11,177 bases of DNA from Anaerolineales bacterium (GTDB lineage Bacteria > Chloroflexota > Anaerolineae > Anaerolineales > E44-bin32), in contig WVZH01000491.1 of the NCBI GenBank assembly GCA_011772595.1, positions 1,544-12,720 of the forward strand, read 5' to 3'. A model generated the notes under the pieces. The model saw only the letters and a program-made list of their open reading frames with translations. It made no database searches and was not told where the DNA came from. The position numbers were made by a program, and so were the translations under genes. Shown one piece after another: positions 1 to 6,968 of the stretch; position 1 is the first letter of the stretch; each line of letters begins with the position of its first letter.

Positions 1-1892
1 AGCCCGACCCAGCCTACCATCAGCCAAGCACCAGATTGGAGCACCTCGAAGTCGAAAAACAAACGATCAAGCGCCAGCGAGAACGGCACAATAAACAACC
101 CACCGCTCAACAGAACCAGGCTTGGCCGGTCGTCGATGTAGGCGTTCCATCCAAGCACGAGCGACGACAGCGCCAATGCGAAGACGCCGGCCCAGCGGTC
201 TGCAAATATGCTCACGAATCCGGTAAGGACGGTGATACCGAGTAACGCCCATTGAGCGTAGCGCGTTGCCAGGAGAATATTTTCCCCCCACTCCGATTCT
301 TCAGGCCATCGTCGTGACGCACCTTGACGTACAAGGAGATAGAGGATGGATAAGGCGCCTATGGTCGTCGCATACCACGCATACGGCAGCCGAATCAACC
401 TAAATATGAATGCGAAGGCACCGATTGAAGTCCACACGGCAGCATGCGCGTATAGGACTTTGGGGAAGCGCCACGCCAGCAATCCAAAACCGAGCGATGC
501 AAAGACGAATGTGGCTGTCTGGCCCAACGCCACTCTACCTGGAACGAACAGCACAAGTGCGATACTTATCGGGAGCACCAACTGCGCCATTCGCCTGGCT
601 GCGCACGCCAAGCGGTCCCACGGATCTGCGATTTTATCGAGTCGTGCTGCGCCCTCAACCATAGCCGGCGCAGAGGCTGAAACGGCAACAATCTGCCATT
701 CGAGCGGCAGGCGCAGTAAGCGTGTAAATGCCAGGAGCGCACTCATCCCACCAAGAAGCGTGATATATCCGAAGAATTCCGTCTTCAGTTGCCGGGCGCC
801 CAACGCATAGATCAGCGTACAGACCAGAGAGGCACCCAGCCAGTAGACAGTCAGGTCCACACGTCCAGCGAGCCCACCGAATTGATACACGGCCGCGAAG
901 TCCACGGCCACCAAGAGCGCACCCACATCCGTCAACACACCACCTGCCACTGGCAGCTTGAGACGGGTGCGTACCAGCCAACCCGCTAGGAAGAATACGG
1001 TAGGCACGGCGGCGATGAAGAGCAACTGAAGCATGGGTGGGAAGACATCCCAATAGCGAATGACCAGGACGGCAGCCGAGACTACGATCATGAACGCTCC
1101 CAGATAGAGCAACCCGCGCAACAACGCGCCTGAAACCACCAGACCCCATGCTCGCTCCCACCATTTCGCCCATTCCAGTTTTGGCAGCTTGAATGCTGGA
1201 CGTGGGGCTGGCTCAGGGATCACCACAGCTTCAGAAATCGGTTTCACGATCGCAACTTCATCAGCTTCTAAAACATCGCGCGGCGTCGGCGCTTCAACTG
1301 CAGGGAGTGGAAGGTCGGCGCGTTTCTTGTATAGCATGTCGAAAAGTCTCTGCCCCTCCTTGCGAGCGAAGTTCAGCTCCTTTTTCCAGAGAGGCAATTG
1401 CTTGATCGCAAAGCTAAGAATGAGATGCTCTTCGGGCTCATCGAACACCATGTATGGGTCGGGAAGCTGGGCCCTCAAAGTGGCAGCTTGCTCCGATAAG
1501 TGATCGTGCAAGGCGAGGCTCGTCTCAACGCTGAGCGCTCCCGAGGCAACCCAATCCTGCAAGCAATTCATAACCGCTCCCAAGAAGCGAATTTGTCTAG
1601 CCTCCTCCGGTGCAACTGCGATCTCAGGTACGACAGCCGGTATTTCCTCTGTAGGAGCCAGGTGTGGTGCGAGATCGAGCGATTTCCGCAATGCTTCGTG
1701 CTGACTCACGGCCTCGCTTCGAAGCCGGTTATACATTGCCATCCCCAGACTAGTGGCTCTTTCGTCCAGCCAGGCTAGCAGGAAATCGAGATGTTCCAGC
1801 GTCTCGAGTTCGTCCCTGGTGAACGCCTCACCACACGAGTTACACCTGAGGAGCGCCGTATCCGAGATATGTCCACAGTCAGGGCATTTCAT
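1..1892 (-). CDS. Zinc-ribbon multi-spanning membrane protein, N-terminal 630 codons (3' end outside window)
   Basis: An uninterrupted minus-strand frame begins at ATG 1890-1892 and runs off the left edge. A GGTGAGGT ribosome binding site lies just upstream of the start. Residues 1-25 form a zinc ribbon with C3/C6 and C17/C20 (CXXC-X10-CXXC). Residues 26-245 are soluble, with several acidic or helical stretches and a Pro-rich segment near 196-232. From about residue 258 the protein becomes a series of hydrophobic segments (roughly 258-278, 286-306, 315-336, 347-365, 373-390, 436-452, 458-473, 483-500, 505-521, 546-564, 568-582 and 591-607), so at least ten membrane helices. The pattern of a zinc ribbon, a long cytosolic part and a large polytopic core resembles the SCO7613/DUF2157-type membrane proteins, whose function is unknown. 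That family link is from memory and is only suggested. The gene is divergent from the thiolase operon and shows no sign of belonging to it. Confidence 0.88.
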   Translation of the reverse strand, partial: MKCPDCGHISDTALLRCNSCGEAFTRDELETLEHLDFLLAWLDERATSLGMAMYNRLRSEAVSQHEALRKSLDLAPHLAPTEEIPAVVPEIAVAPEEARQIRFLGAVMNCLQDWVASGALSVETSLALHDHLSEQAATLRAQLPDPYMVFDEPEEHLILSFAIKQLPLWKKELNFARKEGQRLFDMLYKKRADLPLPAVEAPTPRDVLEADEVAIVKPISEAVVIPEPAPRPAFKLPKLEWAKWWERAWGLVVSGALLRGLLYLGAFMIVVSAAVLVIRYWDVFPPMLQLLFIAAVPTVFFLAGWLVRTRLKLPVAGGVLTDVGALLVAVDFAAVYQFGGLAGRVDLTVYWLGASLVCTLIYALGARQLKTEFFGYITLLGGMSALLAFTRLLRLPLEWQIVAVSASAPAMVEGAARLDKIADPWDRLACAARRMAQLVLPISIALVLFVPGRVALGQTATFVFASLGFGLLAWRFPKVLYAHAAVWTSIGAFAFIFRLIRLPYAWYATTIGALSILYLLVRQGASRRWPEESEWGENILLATRYAQWALLGITVLTGFVSIFADRWAGVFALALSSLVLGWNAYIDDRPSLVLLSGGLFIVPFSLALDRLFFDFEVLQSGAWLMVGWVG

Positions 1893-2830
1893 AATTTGAC
1901 CTCACCTATAGGCAATATAGATCCCAATGAGCGTCGGCTGCACGACCTGCTTACAAGTATGGACTGCGCGAATTCCTACCTCGACAACTAAAAACATAGG
2001 CTTCCTTCAGCGGATCCATCGTACCGGGCTCGTCTCCGTTGGAGTCTCTTCACTCTCGTCTCAATATTACTTTCCAATAACTTTCCTCTTGTGCTTATGC
2101 ACACAGCTGTGTCCCCAAGTTCGTCTTGGGTCGCTGTCTCGGAAGCTCGCTAGCCTATTCACAATCTATACATATCCTGTTATGCAACCATCTCGTAAGA
2201 CGTTATCCCACCATTTATCCCCGAACCCACTTGAACAGGTTAAACGCCCATCTAGAAATCAGTCGAAGCCAATCAAGCAGTCTTCGTTTGTCCTATTGAA
2301 ACAGGACACTGACTACTGAAATGAGCGTTCAACCAGCGAATGAAAACTACACCTATTGAAGAATGGAGCATAGCTTGGAGCAGGGAAGCTATCTCAAAGT
2401 GGAGCGGTTCTAGACTTTATGATCCTGCCCTAGCATAACTCGATTACGACTGTCAATTCCAGAGATTACTGAGGGAGTATAGGCAAAACATCCACATAAG
2501 GCCAGAGCCGGTGTTAATAAAACAAATGGTATGCTTCGCGCCTACATGATCGATGGTAAGAAACTCATCCATCTCATTTGTAACCACAAATGCTCCTTCG
2601 AAATGTGCTTTATGTCATCCGCTCTGCAGGGCAAAGCGAGGTTGATCTCAGGAGCCAACGGTCATACAATGACTTCGCTGTTCTTCCATGGCCATCAAAT
2701 CAGAGACTCTATGCACATCCCTAACCTGCTTAACGTCTGCCACATGCCGCGTGCACGAATCGCTGAAAATGATCTTGTAAACTCGACCATCACGCCTCCG
2801 GGCGAAGACAAGCTCTAGGGAAAATTTTCT

Positions 2831-2866
2831 TGCATACGAGATACTCGCTTCGGATACGTCTATGCA
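2831..2866. promoter_or_regulatory. Candidate operator or leader hairpin upstream of the thiolase operon
   Basis: An inverted repeat with arms TGCATA (2831-2836) and TATGCA (2861-2866) encloses a smaller palindrome CGAG-ATA-CTCG (2837-2847). It ends about 58 nt before the start of the first thiolase-like gene. A loose -35-like TTGCAT overlaps the left arm, at 2830-2835, but no good -10 box follows at standard spacing. The position fits a repressor site or a leader structure. The arms are short, so a chance occurrence is possible. Confidence 0.25.
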
Positions 2867-2912
2867 TTAGGACCAACTGCCTACCAAATGCGTAACCATG
2901 TGTTTGAAATCA

Positions 2913-2917
2913 AGGAG
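2913..2917 (+). promoter_or_regulatory. Ribosome binding site fixing the first thiolase-like start
   Basis: AGGAG lies 7 nt before ATG 2925. An in-frame ATG at 2898, 27 nt upstream, has no comparable site, and it would add nine residues in front of the typical thiolase beginning (MSERVAIIGVG). The start at 2925 is therefore preferred. Confidence 0.8.
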
Positions 2918-2924
2918 ATCATCA

Positions 2925-4076
2925 ATGAGTGAACGTGTCGCGATTATCGGTGTAGGATGGGCTGGCTACAAGCCCGTCACGCCGGAAGTTTCGTATAAAG
3001 AACTTATGTATGAGGCGGCGGTGAATGCTTATACCAACGCCGGCGTCGATCCCAGGGCAGACGTGGATAGCTTCATCACCGTTGCCGAGGATTTTATGGA
3101 GGGCACCAGCATCTTCGACGAATACGTGCCGGATCAACTCGGCGCGGTCTTGAAGCCCGTACATACCATCGGGGGCGATGGACTTCATGGTCTGGCCACG
3201 GGCTATATGCTCATTCGCACGGGCATCGCCGAGATCGTCATAGTGGAAGGACACAGCAAGGCCTCCAACGTGCACACGCTACCAGAGGTGACGGCGTACG
3301 CTCAAGACCCTGTTCTCAATCGCCCTTTACGCCTCAACACCGACTTCATCGCCGGGTTGGAGATGAACCGTTTCCTTTTTGACACTGAGACTACGCACGA
3401 ACAATGCGCTGCCGTAGTGGTCAAGAATCGGCGCAACGCATTGCGCAATCCTTATGCGCCTTACGGAGCGGATCTCACACTTGACGATGTGCTCTCTGGC
3501 CCACCGTTGGCTTGGCCGCTCGGTAAACGCGAGGCCGCCGAGCATGCAGATGGCGCCGTCGTTATGGTCCTGGCTTCTGAGAAGCGGGCGCGAGAATTGA
3601 GCGATAAACCGATTTGGATCCGCGGCGCTGGGTGGTGCAACGGTGCCGCCTCGCTCGAAAGCCGAGCATGGGGCGAGGCGCCCTATATCCGAGTGGCCGC
3701 CGAGATGGCTTACAAGCAAGCTGGCATCAACCAACCCCGTCAGGCGATTGATTTCGCCGAGGTGGACGATACCTATGCCTACAAGGAATTGCTACATCTG
3801 GAAGCACTGGGATTCTGCAATACAGGGCAGGCTGGCACGTTCACGGAACAAGGCGCCACAGCGCCTGACGGCGAGCTGCCGGTCAATGTCTCTGGCGGCA
3901 GCCTGGGGATGGGCGATCTTCTCGACGCCAGTGGGTTGGCGCGAGCCCTTGAGGTCGTGTTGCAATTGCGCCAGGAAGCCGGCGAGCGTCAACTAGAGGG
4001 TATCAAAGTCGGCTTGGCACAATCATGGCGCGGTGTACCCACCACGAGCGGCGCTGTGGTCATCATGAGCAATTGA
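2925..4076 (+). CDS. Thiolase-like (SCP2/acetyl-CoA acetyltransferase family) protein A, catalytic cysteine absent
   Basis: The product has 383 residues, the usual length of SCP2-type thiolases (about 380-400). The fold is recognisable from the N-terminal VAIIGVG strand, the MNRF...VVVKNRRNA..NPYA stretch (147-178), DGAVVMVLAS (209-218), a degenerate version of the family E-x-H-D-x-F region (279-290) and NVSGG (321-325). The catalytic residues of true thiolases are not conserved. The nucleophile segment (CASG in the family) reads GGDG at 83-86, the GHP motif reads GDL at 330-332 (His to Asp), and the C-terminal HNxGG motif reads QSWRG at 366-370. A cysteine occurs at 298 (LGFC), a position often seen in this family. 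The gene leads a four-gene operon with a second thiolase-like gene 13 nt downstream and two DUF35 genes. Automatic annotation would probably say acetyl-CoA acetyltransferase. The residues argue against simple thiolase activity and instead suggest a non-thiolase CoA-ester activity (retro-aldolase or acyl transfer) or a structural subunit. The family call is firm; the reaction is inferred. Confidence 0.93.
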   Translation: MSERVAIIGVGWAGYKPVTPEVSYKELMYEAAVNAYTNAGVDPRADVDSFITVAEDFMEGTSIFDEYVPDQLGAVLKPVHTIGGDGLHGLATGYMLIRTGIAEIVIVEGHSKASNVHTLPEVTAYAQDPVLNRPLRLNTDFIAGLEMNRFLFDTETTHEQCAAVVVKNRRNALRNPYAPYGADLTLDDVLSGPPLAWPLGKREAAEHADGAVVMVLASEKRARELSDKPIWIRGAGWCNGAASLESRAWGEAPYIRVAAEMAYKQAGINQPRQAIDFAEVDDTYAYKELLHLEALGFCNTGQAGTFTEQGATAPDGELPVNVSGGSLGMGDLLDASGLARALEVVLQLRQEAGERQLEGIKVGLAQSWRGVPTTSGAVVIMSN

Positions 4077-4089
4077 GGAGGGTGCAATC

Positions 4090-5262
4090 ATGGGAATGAG
4101 AAAAGTCGCGGTTGTTGGAGCCGGGATGACGAAGTTCATGCGCCGTGCGCAGGAAACCCCCAAGGAGCTCGCCTGGCAGGCGACGCGCATGGCCCTGAAT
4201 TCCTGCGAACTGACGATCGACGACATTGATGCGGTCTGCATGGGCACCGCTCCTGACTCCTTCGACGGTGTGCACATGAAAGCCGAGTATCTGAGCGATG
4301 GCGCTGGCGCCTGGGGTAAGCCCTACATGCGTTCCTACGTGGGTGGCGGTACGGGGGTCTTCGCAGCCATTCAAGGCTGGTACCATGTCGCCTCAGGCCT
4401 CTTTGACCTCGTCCTCGTCGTATGCGAGGAGAAGATGTCCAGCTACTATCCTCACGCACAGGCCGCTTTCCTGACCATCTTCGATCACACCACCGAGCGC
4501 GCACTGAAACCGAACTTACTTTGGATTTTCGCTCTCGAGATGAACCGCTACATGCAGACTTACGGCCTCTCCAAGGAGGACATCGCCCATGTGGCCGTGA
4601 AGAACAAGCGTAACGCCGCAAATCACCCCTGCGCCCTTTTAGGAGATCCCGACATCACGGTTGAAGACGTGCTCAACTCGGAGATGCTTGCATGGCCAGT
4701 AAACCGGCTCGACGTCAGCCCGGTGAGCGACGGCGCCGTCACGGTTGTACTCGCCGCTGAGCACGTGGCTAAACGATTGACCGATAAACCAGTGTGGATT
4801 CAGGGTGTCGGATGGAACCTGGATACGGCTTATTGGGCCAATCGTGATCTGGCCTATCCGCAATACGTGGAAAACGCCGCCCGCATGGCCTACGAGATGG
4901 CAGGGGTCCAGGAGCCACGCAAAGAGATTCATATCGTCGAGCCTTACGATCCCTTCGACTACAAAGAATGCCACCATCTGGAAGGTTTATTGCTCGCCGA
5001 TCGTGGCCAAGCGCCCCAACTGGCGATCGACGGAACCTCCCAGCGGGATGGGAACATGCCAGTTTGTCCGTCAGGAGGATTGTTGGGGGTTGGCAATCCC
5101 ATCGCTGCCGCTGGTCTGATGAAGATCGCCGAGCTCTATTGGCAACTGCGAGGGGAAGCAGGTGATCGGCAGGTCCCGGGCCAACCCGAGCGTGGTCTGG
5201 CTCAGGCCTGGGGCGATCTGATGCAAGTCGGGACCGTGGTCATCATGGGGATCAATCCCTGA
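4090..5262 (+). CDS. Thiolase-like (SCP2/acetyl-CoA acetyltransferase family) protein B, catalytic cysteine absent
   Basis: The product has 390 residues and is clearly paralogous to the preceding protein. They share MNR(F/Y), VKN(R/K)RNA, LAWP, SDKP/TDKP-(I/V)WI and the C-terminal LAQ(S/A)W..VVIM end. The ribosome binding site GGAGGG (4077-4082) directly follows the stop codon of the previous gene. Catalytic positions differ from true thiolases and also from paralogue A. The nucleophile segment reads GGTG at 86-89 in a GGGTG run. GHP is GNP at 335-337 (His to Asn, Pro kept). The terminal motif reads QAWGD at 372-376. The Asn of the usual N-x-SGG segment is Cys326 (CPSGG), a cysteine predicted near the active site. 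The family E-x-H-D-x-F region reads EPYDPF (284-289). The pairing suggests an A/B hetero-oligomer working with the two downstream DUF35 proteins. Family assignment is secure; reaction and substrate are unknown. Confidence 0.93.
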   Translation: MGMRKVAVVGAGMTKFMRRAQETPKELAWQATRMALNSCELTIDDIDAVCMGTAPDSFDGVHMKAEYLSDGAGAWGKPYMRSYVGGGTGVFAAIQGWYHVASGLFDLVLVVCEEKMSSYYPHAQAAFLTIFDHTTERALKPNLLWIFALEMNRYMQTYGLSKEDIAHVAVKNKRNAANHPCALLGDPDITVEDVLNSEMLAWPVNRLDVSPVSDGAVTVVLAAEHVAKRLTDKPVWIQGVGWNLDTAYWANRDLAYPQYVENAARMAYEMAGVQEPRKEIHIVEPYDPFDYKECHHLEGLLLADRGQAPQLAIDGTSQRDGNMPVCPSGGLLGVGNPIAAAGLMKIAELYWQLRGEAGDRQVPGQPERGLAQAWGDLMQVGTVVIMGINP

Positions 5263-5277
5263 AAGGAGCCGTCGAAA

Positions 5278-5799
5278 ATGACATCGAAGATCAAGACATT
5301 TCCCGGCACACCGCTTCGTGAAAAAGACTTCGCCGACGGCAAGGTCCTCTTCTTACACGACGAAATGAATGGACAATTCGCCTGGGATACAGGAATCGCC
5401 ATCGGCAGCTACCTCGCAGCGTTGAAGAAAGGGATCCTTTTAGGCGCCTATTGTGAAACCTGTAAACGTACAGTCATCCCGCCACGTACCGTTTGTGAGT
5501 TGTGCTTCCAACCGATGGATCGATACGAACCTTTAAAGGACACGGGCACCGTGAACACATTCTCGCTGTGCTATGTCACGTGGGACGTGAAGCGCATCAA
5601 AGAACCAGAGATCCCCGCAGTCGTCGAAATCGACGGCGCGTCTCCGCTGCACGGCATCATGCATAAGCTCGGCGATGTGAAACCCGAAACAGTGTATATC
5701 GGTATGCGAGTACAAGCCGTCTGGAAGCCCGAGGAAGAGCGCGAGGGCGCCATCACCGATATCCTCTACTTCAAACCGATGGAGGAGGAAGGATCATGA
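5278..5799 (+). CDS. DUF35 zinc-ribbon/OB-fold protein, CoA-ester complex subunit 1
   Basis: The product has 173 residues, with AAAGGAG directly after the preceding stop codon as ribosome binding site. N-terminal residues 1-55 include an amphipathic stretch typical of DUF35 (GSYLAALKKGILLG). A rubredoxin-like zinc ribbon follows with C59/C62 and C73/C76 (CXXC-X10-CXXC). Residues from about 84 to 170 match the DUF35 OB fold: GTVNTFSLCY, PAVVEIDGAS, HKLGDV and a final VQAVWKP strand before ITDILYFKP. DUF35 proteins are obligate partners of thiolase-like enzymes, as in BbsA with BbsB, ChsH2 with Ltp2 and PhlB with PhlC, where they help bind or channel the CoA substrate. It overlaps the next gene by 4 nt. 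The N-terminal extension before the zinc ribbon is about 11 residues longer than in the paralogue. It may pair preferentially with one of the two thiolase-like subunits; this is inferred. Confidence 0.92.
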   Translation: MTSKIKTFPGTPLREKDFADGKVLFLHDEMNGQFAWDTGIAIGSYLAALKKGILLGAYCETCKRTVIPPRTVCELCFQPMDRYEPLKDTGTVNTFSLCYVTWDVKRIKEPEIPAVVEIDGASPLHGIMHKLGDVKPETVYIGMRVQAVWKPEEEREGAITDILYFKPMEEEGS

Positions 5800-6263
5800 G
5801 CCCACTGGAACGAGATCCTCAAGCTCCAGAGACCTGGCTCGGCACACTTCCCGTCAGCAGTCGTTACACTTTCGGATTGGCCGGAGAGCGCTTCTTTCGG
5901 GCCATCAAGGAGGAAGGTAAGATCTACGGCTCGCGCTGCGCAACCTGTGAGATCATATATGTGCCAGCGCGACAATTCTGCGAACGCTGCATGGATGAAT
6001 TGGACGAGTGGCTCGACGCGGGCACGTCTGGTGAAGTCCACACTTACACACTGCTATACGAGAATCTGGACGGGAGCGCACGCGAAGAGCCCGAAATCGT
6101 GGCCTTGATACGCATGGGTGACGGCGGCATCGTCCATCGTTTGGGTGACGTCGATCCTGAAGACATCAGCATGGGCATGGCCGTCGAGGCCGTCTTCAAG
6201 CCGAAAAACAAGCGCGAGGGATCAATTTTAGATATTCAACACTTCCGACCCAAAGCCGAGTAA
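5796..6263 (+). CDS. DUF35 zinc-ribbon/OB-fold protein, CoA-ester complex subunit 2
   Basis: The product has 155 residues. Its ATG overlaps the stop codon of the previous gene (ATGA at 5796-5799), and an AGGAAGG ribosome binding site lies inside that gene's end, so translation is probably coupled. The family signature is very clear: YTFGLAGERFFRAIKEEGKI (24-43), zinc ribbon C48/C51 and C62/C65, then CMDELDEW and an OB fold with GEVHTYTLLY (79-88), IVALIRMGDGG and HRLGDV, ending in VEAVFKP (130-136) and a final ILDIQHF strand. It is more BbsA-like in its N-terminal part than the first DUF35 protein. It closes the four-gene operon; a candidate terminator begins about 50 nt downstream. The role is expected to be that of a non-catalytic partner of a thiolase-like subunit; which one cannot be told from sequence. 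Confidence 0.93.
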   Translation: MSPLERDPQAPETWLGTLPVSSRYTFGLAGERFFRAIKEEGKIYGSRCATCEIIYVPARQFCERCMDELDEWLDAGTSGEVHTYTLLYENLDGSAREEPEIVALIRMGDGGIVHRLGDVDPEDISMGMAVEAVFKPKNKREGSILDIQHFRPKAE

Positions 6264-6309
6264 CCTTATTGAATGTGTCGCTTGCATACATTGTGAGATG
6301 AAAGTTGGC

Positions 6310-6354
6310 GGGGTGTGCGTTTGTCTGCCTGCCGTACAAGCCCCTTGTTTATTT
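6310..6354 (+). terminator. Candidate intrinsic terminator of the thiolase/DUF35 operon
   Basis: GGGG plus TGTGCG (6310-6319) can pair with CGTACA plus CCCC (6333-6338 and 6341-6344), with one G-T pair and a two-base bulge. The loop has 13 nt, and a T-rich tail TTGTTTATTT (6345-6354) follows. It sits 47 nt after the last stop codon of the operon. The bulge and the wobble pair make it moderate rather than ideal. Confidence 0.4.
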
Positions 6355-6729
6355 CCAATCCGCTTGTGTGCCTATTTCTGTGAGAGAAACGTAGCAACAC
6401 GAGTTATGATTAAAACCATATGACTTTTTGTGTACAATAGAATTGGTAACAGAATTTCACTTTGCCTCGGTGTGGTGGGGGGCAGGGCAAATTCATCTTC
6501 CTTCAAGGTCCGACCTTGGACGAGGTTGGTTTTCTCACTAAATAGCAAAAACTTGCCCCGCATCCCCGGACGCAATTTCCGCTCGAAAGCGTTGCCGGAG
6601 GATGCATTAATAACAGCGCCCACGACATTGGAATAACATCTCCGCCTTATAGTTAATCCGATCCAAGAAGATCGTCAGGCGGTGCATTCTTCAGACCTTA
6701 TATCGAATTTAATCACGGTCAACCATGCG

Positions 6730-6756
6730 ACACGCGTGCGCGTGTGGGCCGCCCAC
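6730..6756. repeat. Two adjacent short inverted repeats
   Basis: ACACGCG (6730-6736) and CGCGTGT (6739-6745) form a near-perfect palindrome. It is followed, overlapping by two bases, by GTGGG (6744-6748) and CCCAC (6752-6756). No T-run follows, so it is not a standard terminator. It lies about 210-240 nt before the PrsW-like gene and could be a protein-binding site or a leader structure. The function is unknown. Confidence 0.3.
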
Positions 6757-6968
6757 GACATCAGGAATGAAATCTAAAGCGATCTGGTCGTTACGCATGA
6801 AACTCAGGGAGTGATTTTCCGATAAACGATGAGATTCAAAGGATCGAGATCGTGCGAAACGCAATGCAAGAAGCACGGTTCCAGCTAGAGAATGCCTCAA
6901 GATGAGCAGAGCATCCTGGCAAAGAGTCCTGAGGCGTAGGGCGAGCGAAGATTAGAGAGGATGCTCCC

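Larger units (their letters stand above)
1893..2924. other. Intergenic region of about 1 kb between divergent genes, no convincing gene
   Basis: The stretch is clearly more AT-rich than its flanks. Short open frames exist (about 130 codons at 1927-2319 and 95 codons at 2531-2818, plus strand). They lack ribosome binding sites, have unnatural composition (many Ser, His and Cys) and match no family I recognise. Minus-strand frames over 2480-2818 are broken by stops. A small hairpin lies at 2289-2308 (TGTCCT/AGGACA, 8-nt loop), and CCTATTGAA is repeated at 2292-2300 and 2352-2360. The region must contain the promoters of both flanking genes. I cannot place them with confidence. It may also hold a decayed gene or a small RNA, but nothing seen proves that. 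Confidence 0.55.
6264..6968. other. Intergenic region of about 0.7 kb without a convincing gene
   Basis: Short open frames occur on both strands (for example 6372-6623 minus, 6430-6636 plus and 6709-6900 minus). None has a ribosome binding site together with a recognisable family. The stretch is more AT-rich than its neighbours. Besides a candidate terminator (about 6310-6354) and a pair of adjacent inverted repeats (6730-6756), I see no structured element. The promoter of the downstream PrsW-like gene should lie here but could not be located. Confidence 0.5.

Noticed and set aside
346..810. Plus-strand open frame of 154 codons
   Set aside because: It is antisense to the membrane protein gene, has Ser/Ala/Arg-rich composition and no ribosome binding site.
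655..1173. Minus-strand open frame of 172 codons
   Set aside because: It overlaps, in another frame, the continuous zinc-ribbon membrane protein frame, which has the hydrophobic pattern, the start and the ribosome binding site. This one is a shadow.
1927..2319. Plus-strand open frame of 130 codons
   Set aside because: No ribosome binding site, unnatural composition and no recognisable motif.
2531..2818. Plus-strand open frame of 95 codons and broken minus-strand frames over the same stretch
   Set aside because: No ribosome binding site for the plus frame. The minus frames contain stops and match no family I can name. A decayed gene is possible but unsupported.
6433..6438. TACAAT as a -10 box in the gap after the thiolase operon
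   Set aside because: No acceptable -35 at 16-18 nt, and it lies over 500 nt from the next gene.
6372..6636. Short open frames on both strands
   Set aside because: No ribosome binding site and no family resemblance; composition like chance frames.
6709..6900. Minus-strand frame with a faint resemblance to the DDE region of IS3-type transposases (ALDFIPD...VD)
   Set aside because: The similarity is a few residues, needs a gap, and no terminal inverted repeats or further transposase motifs are present.
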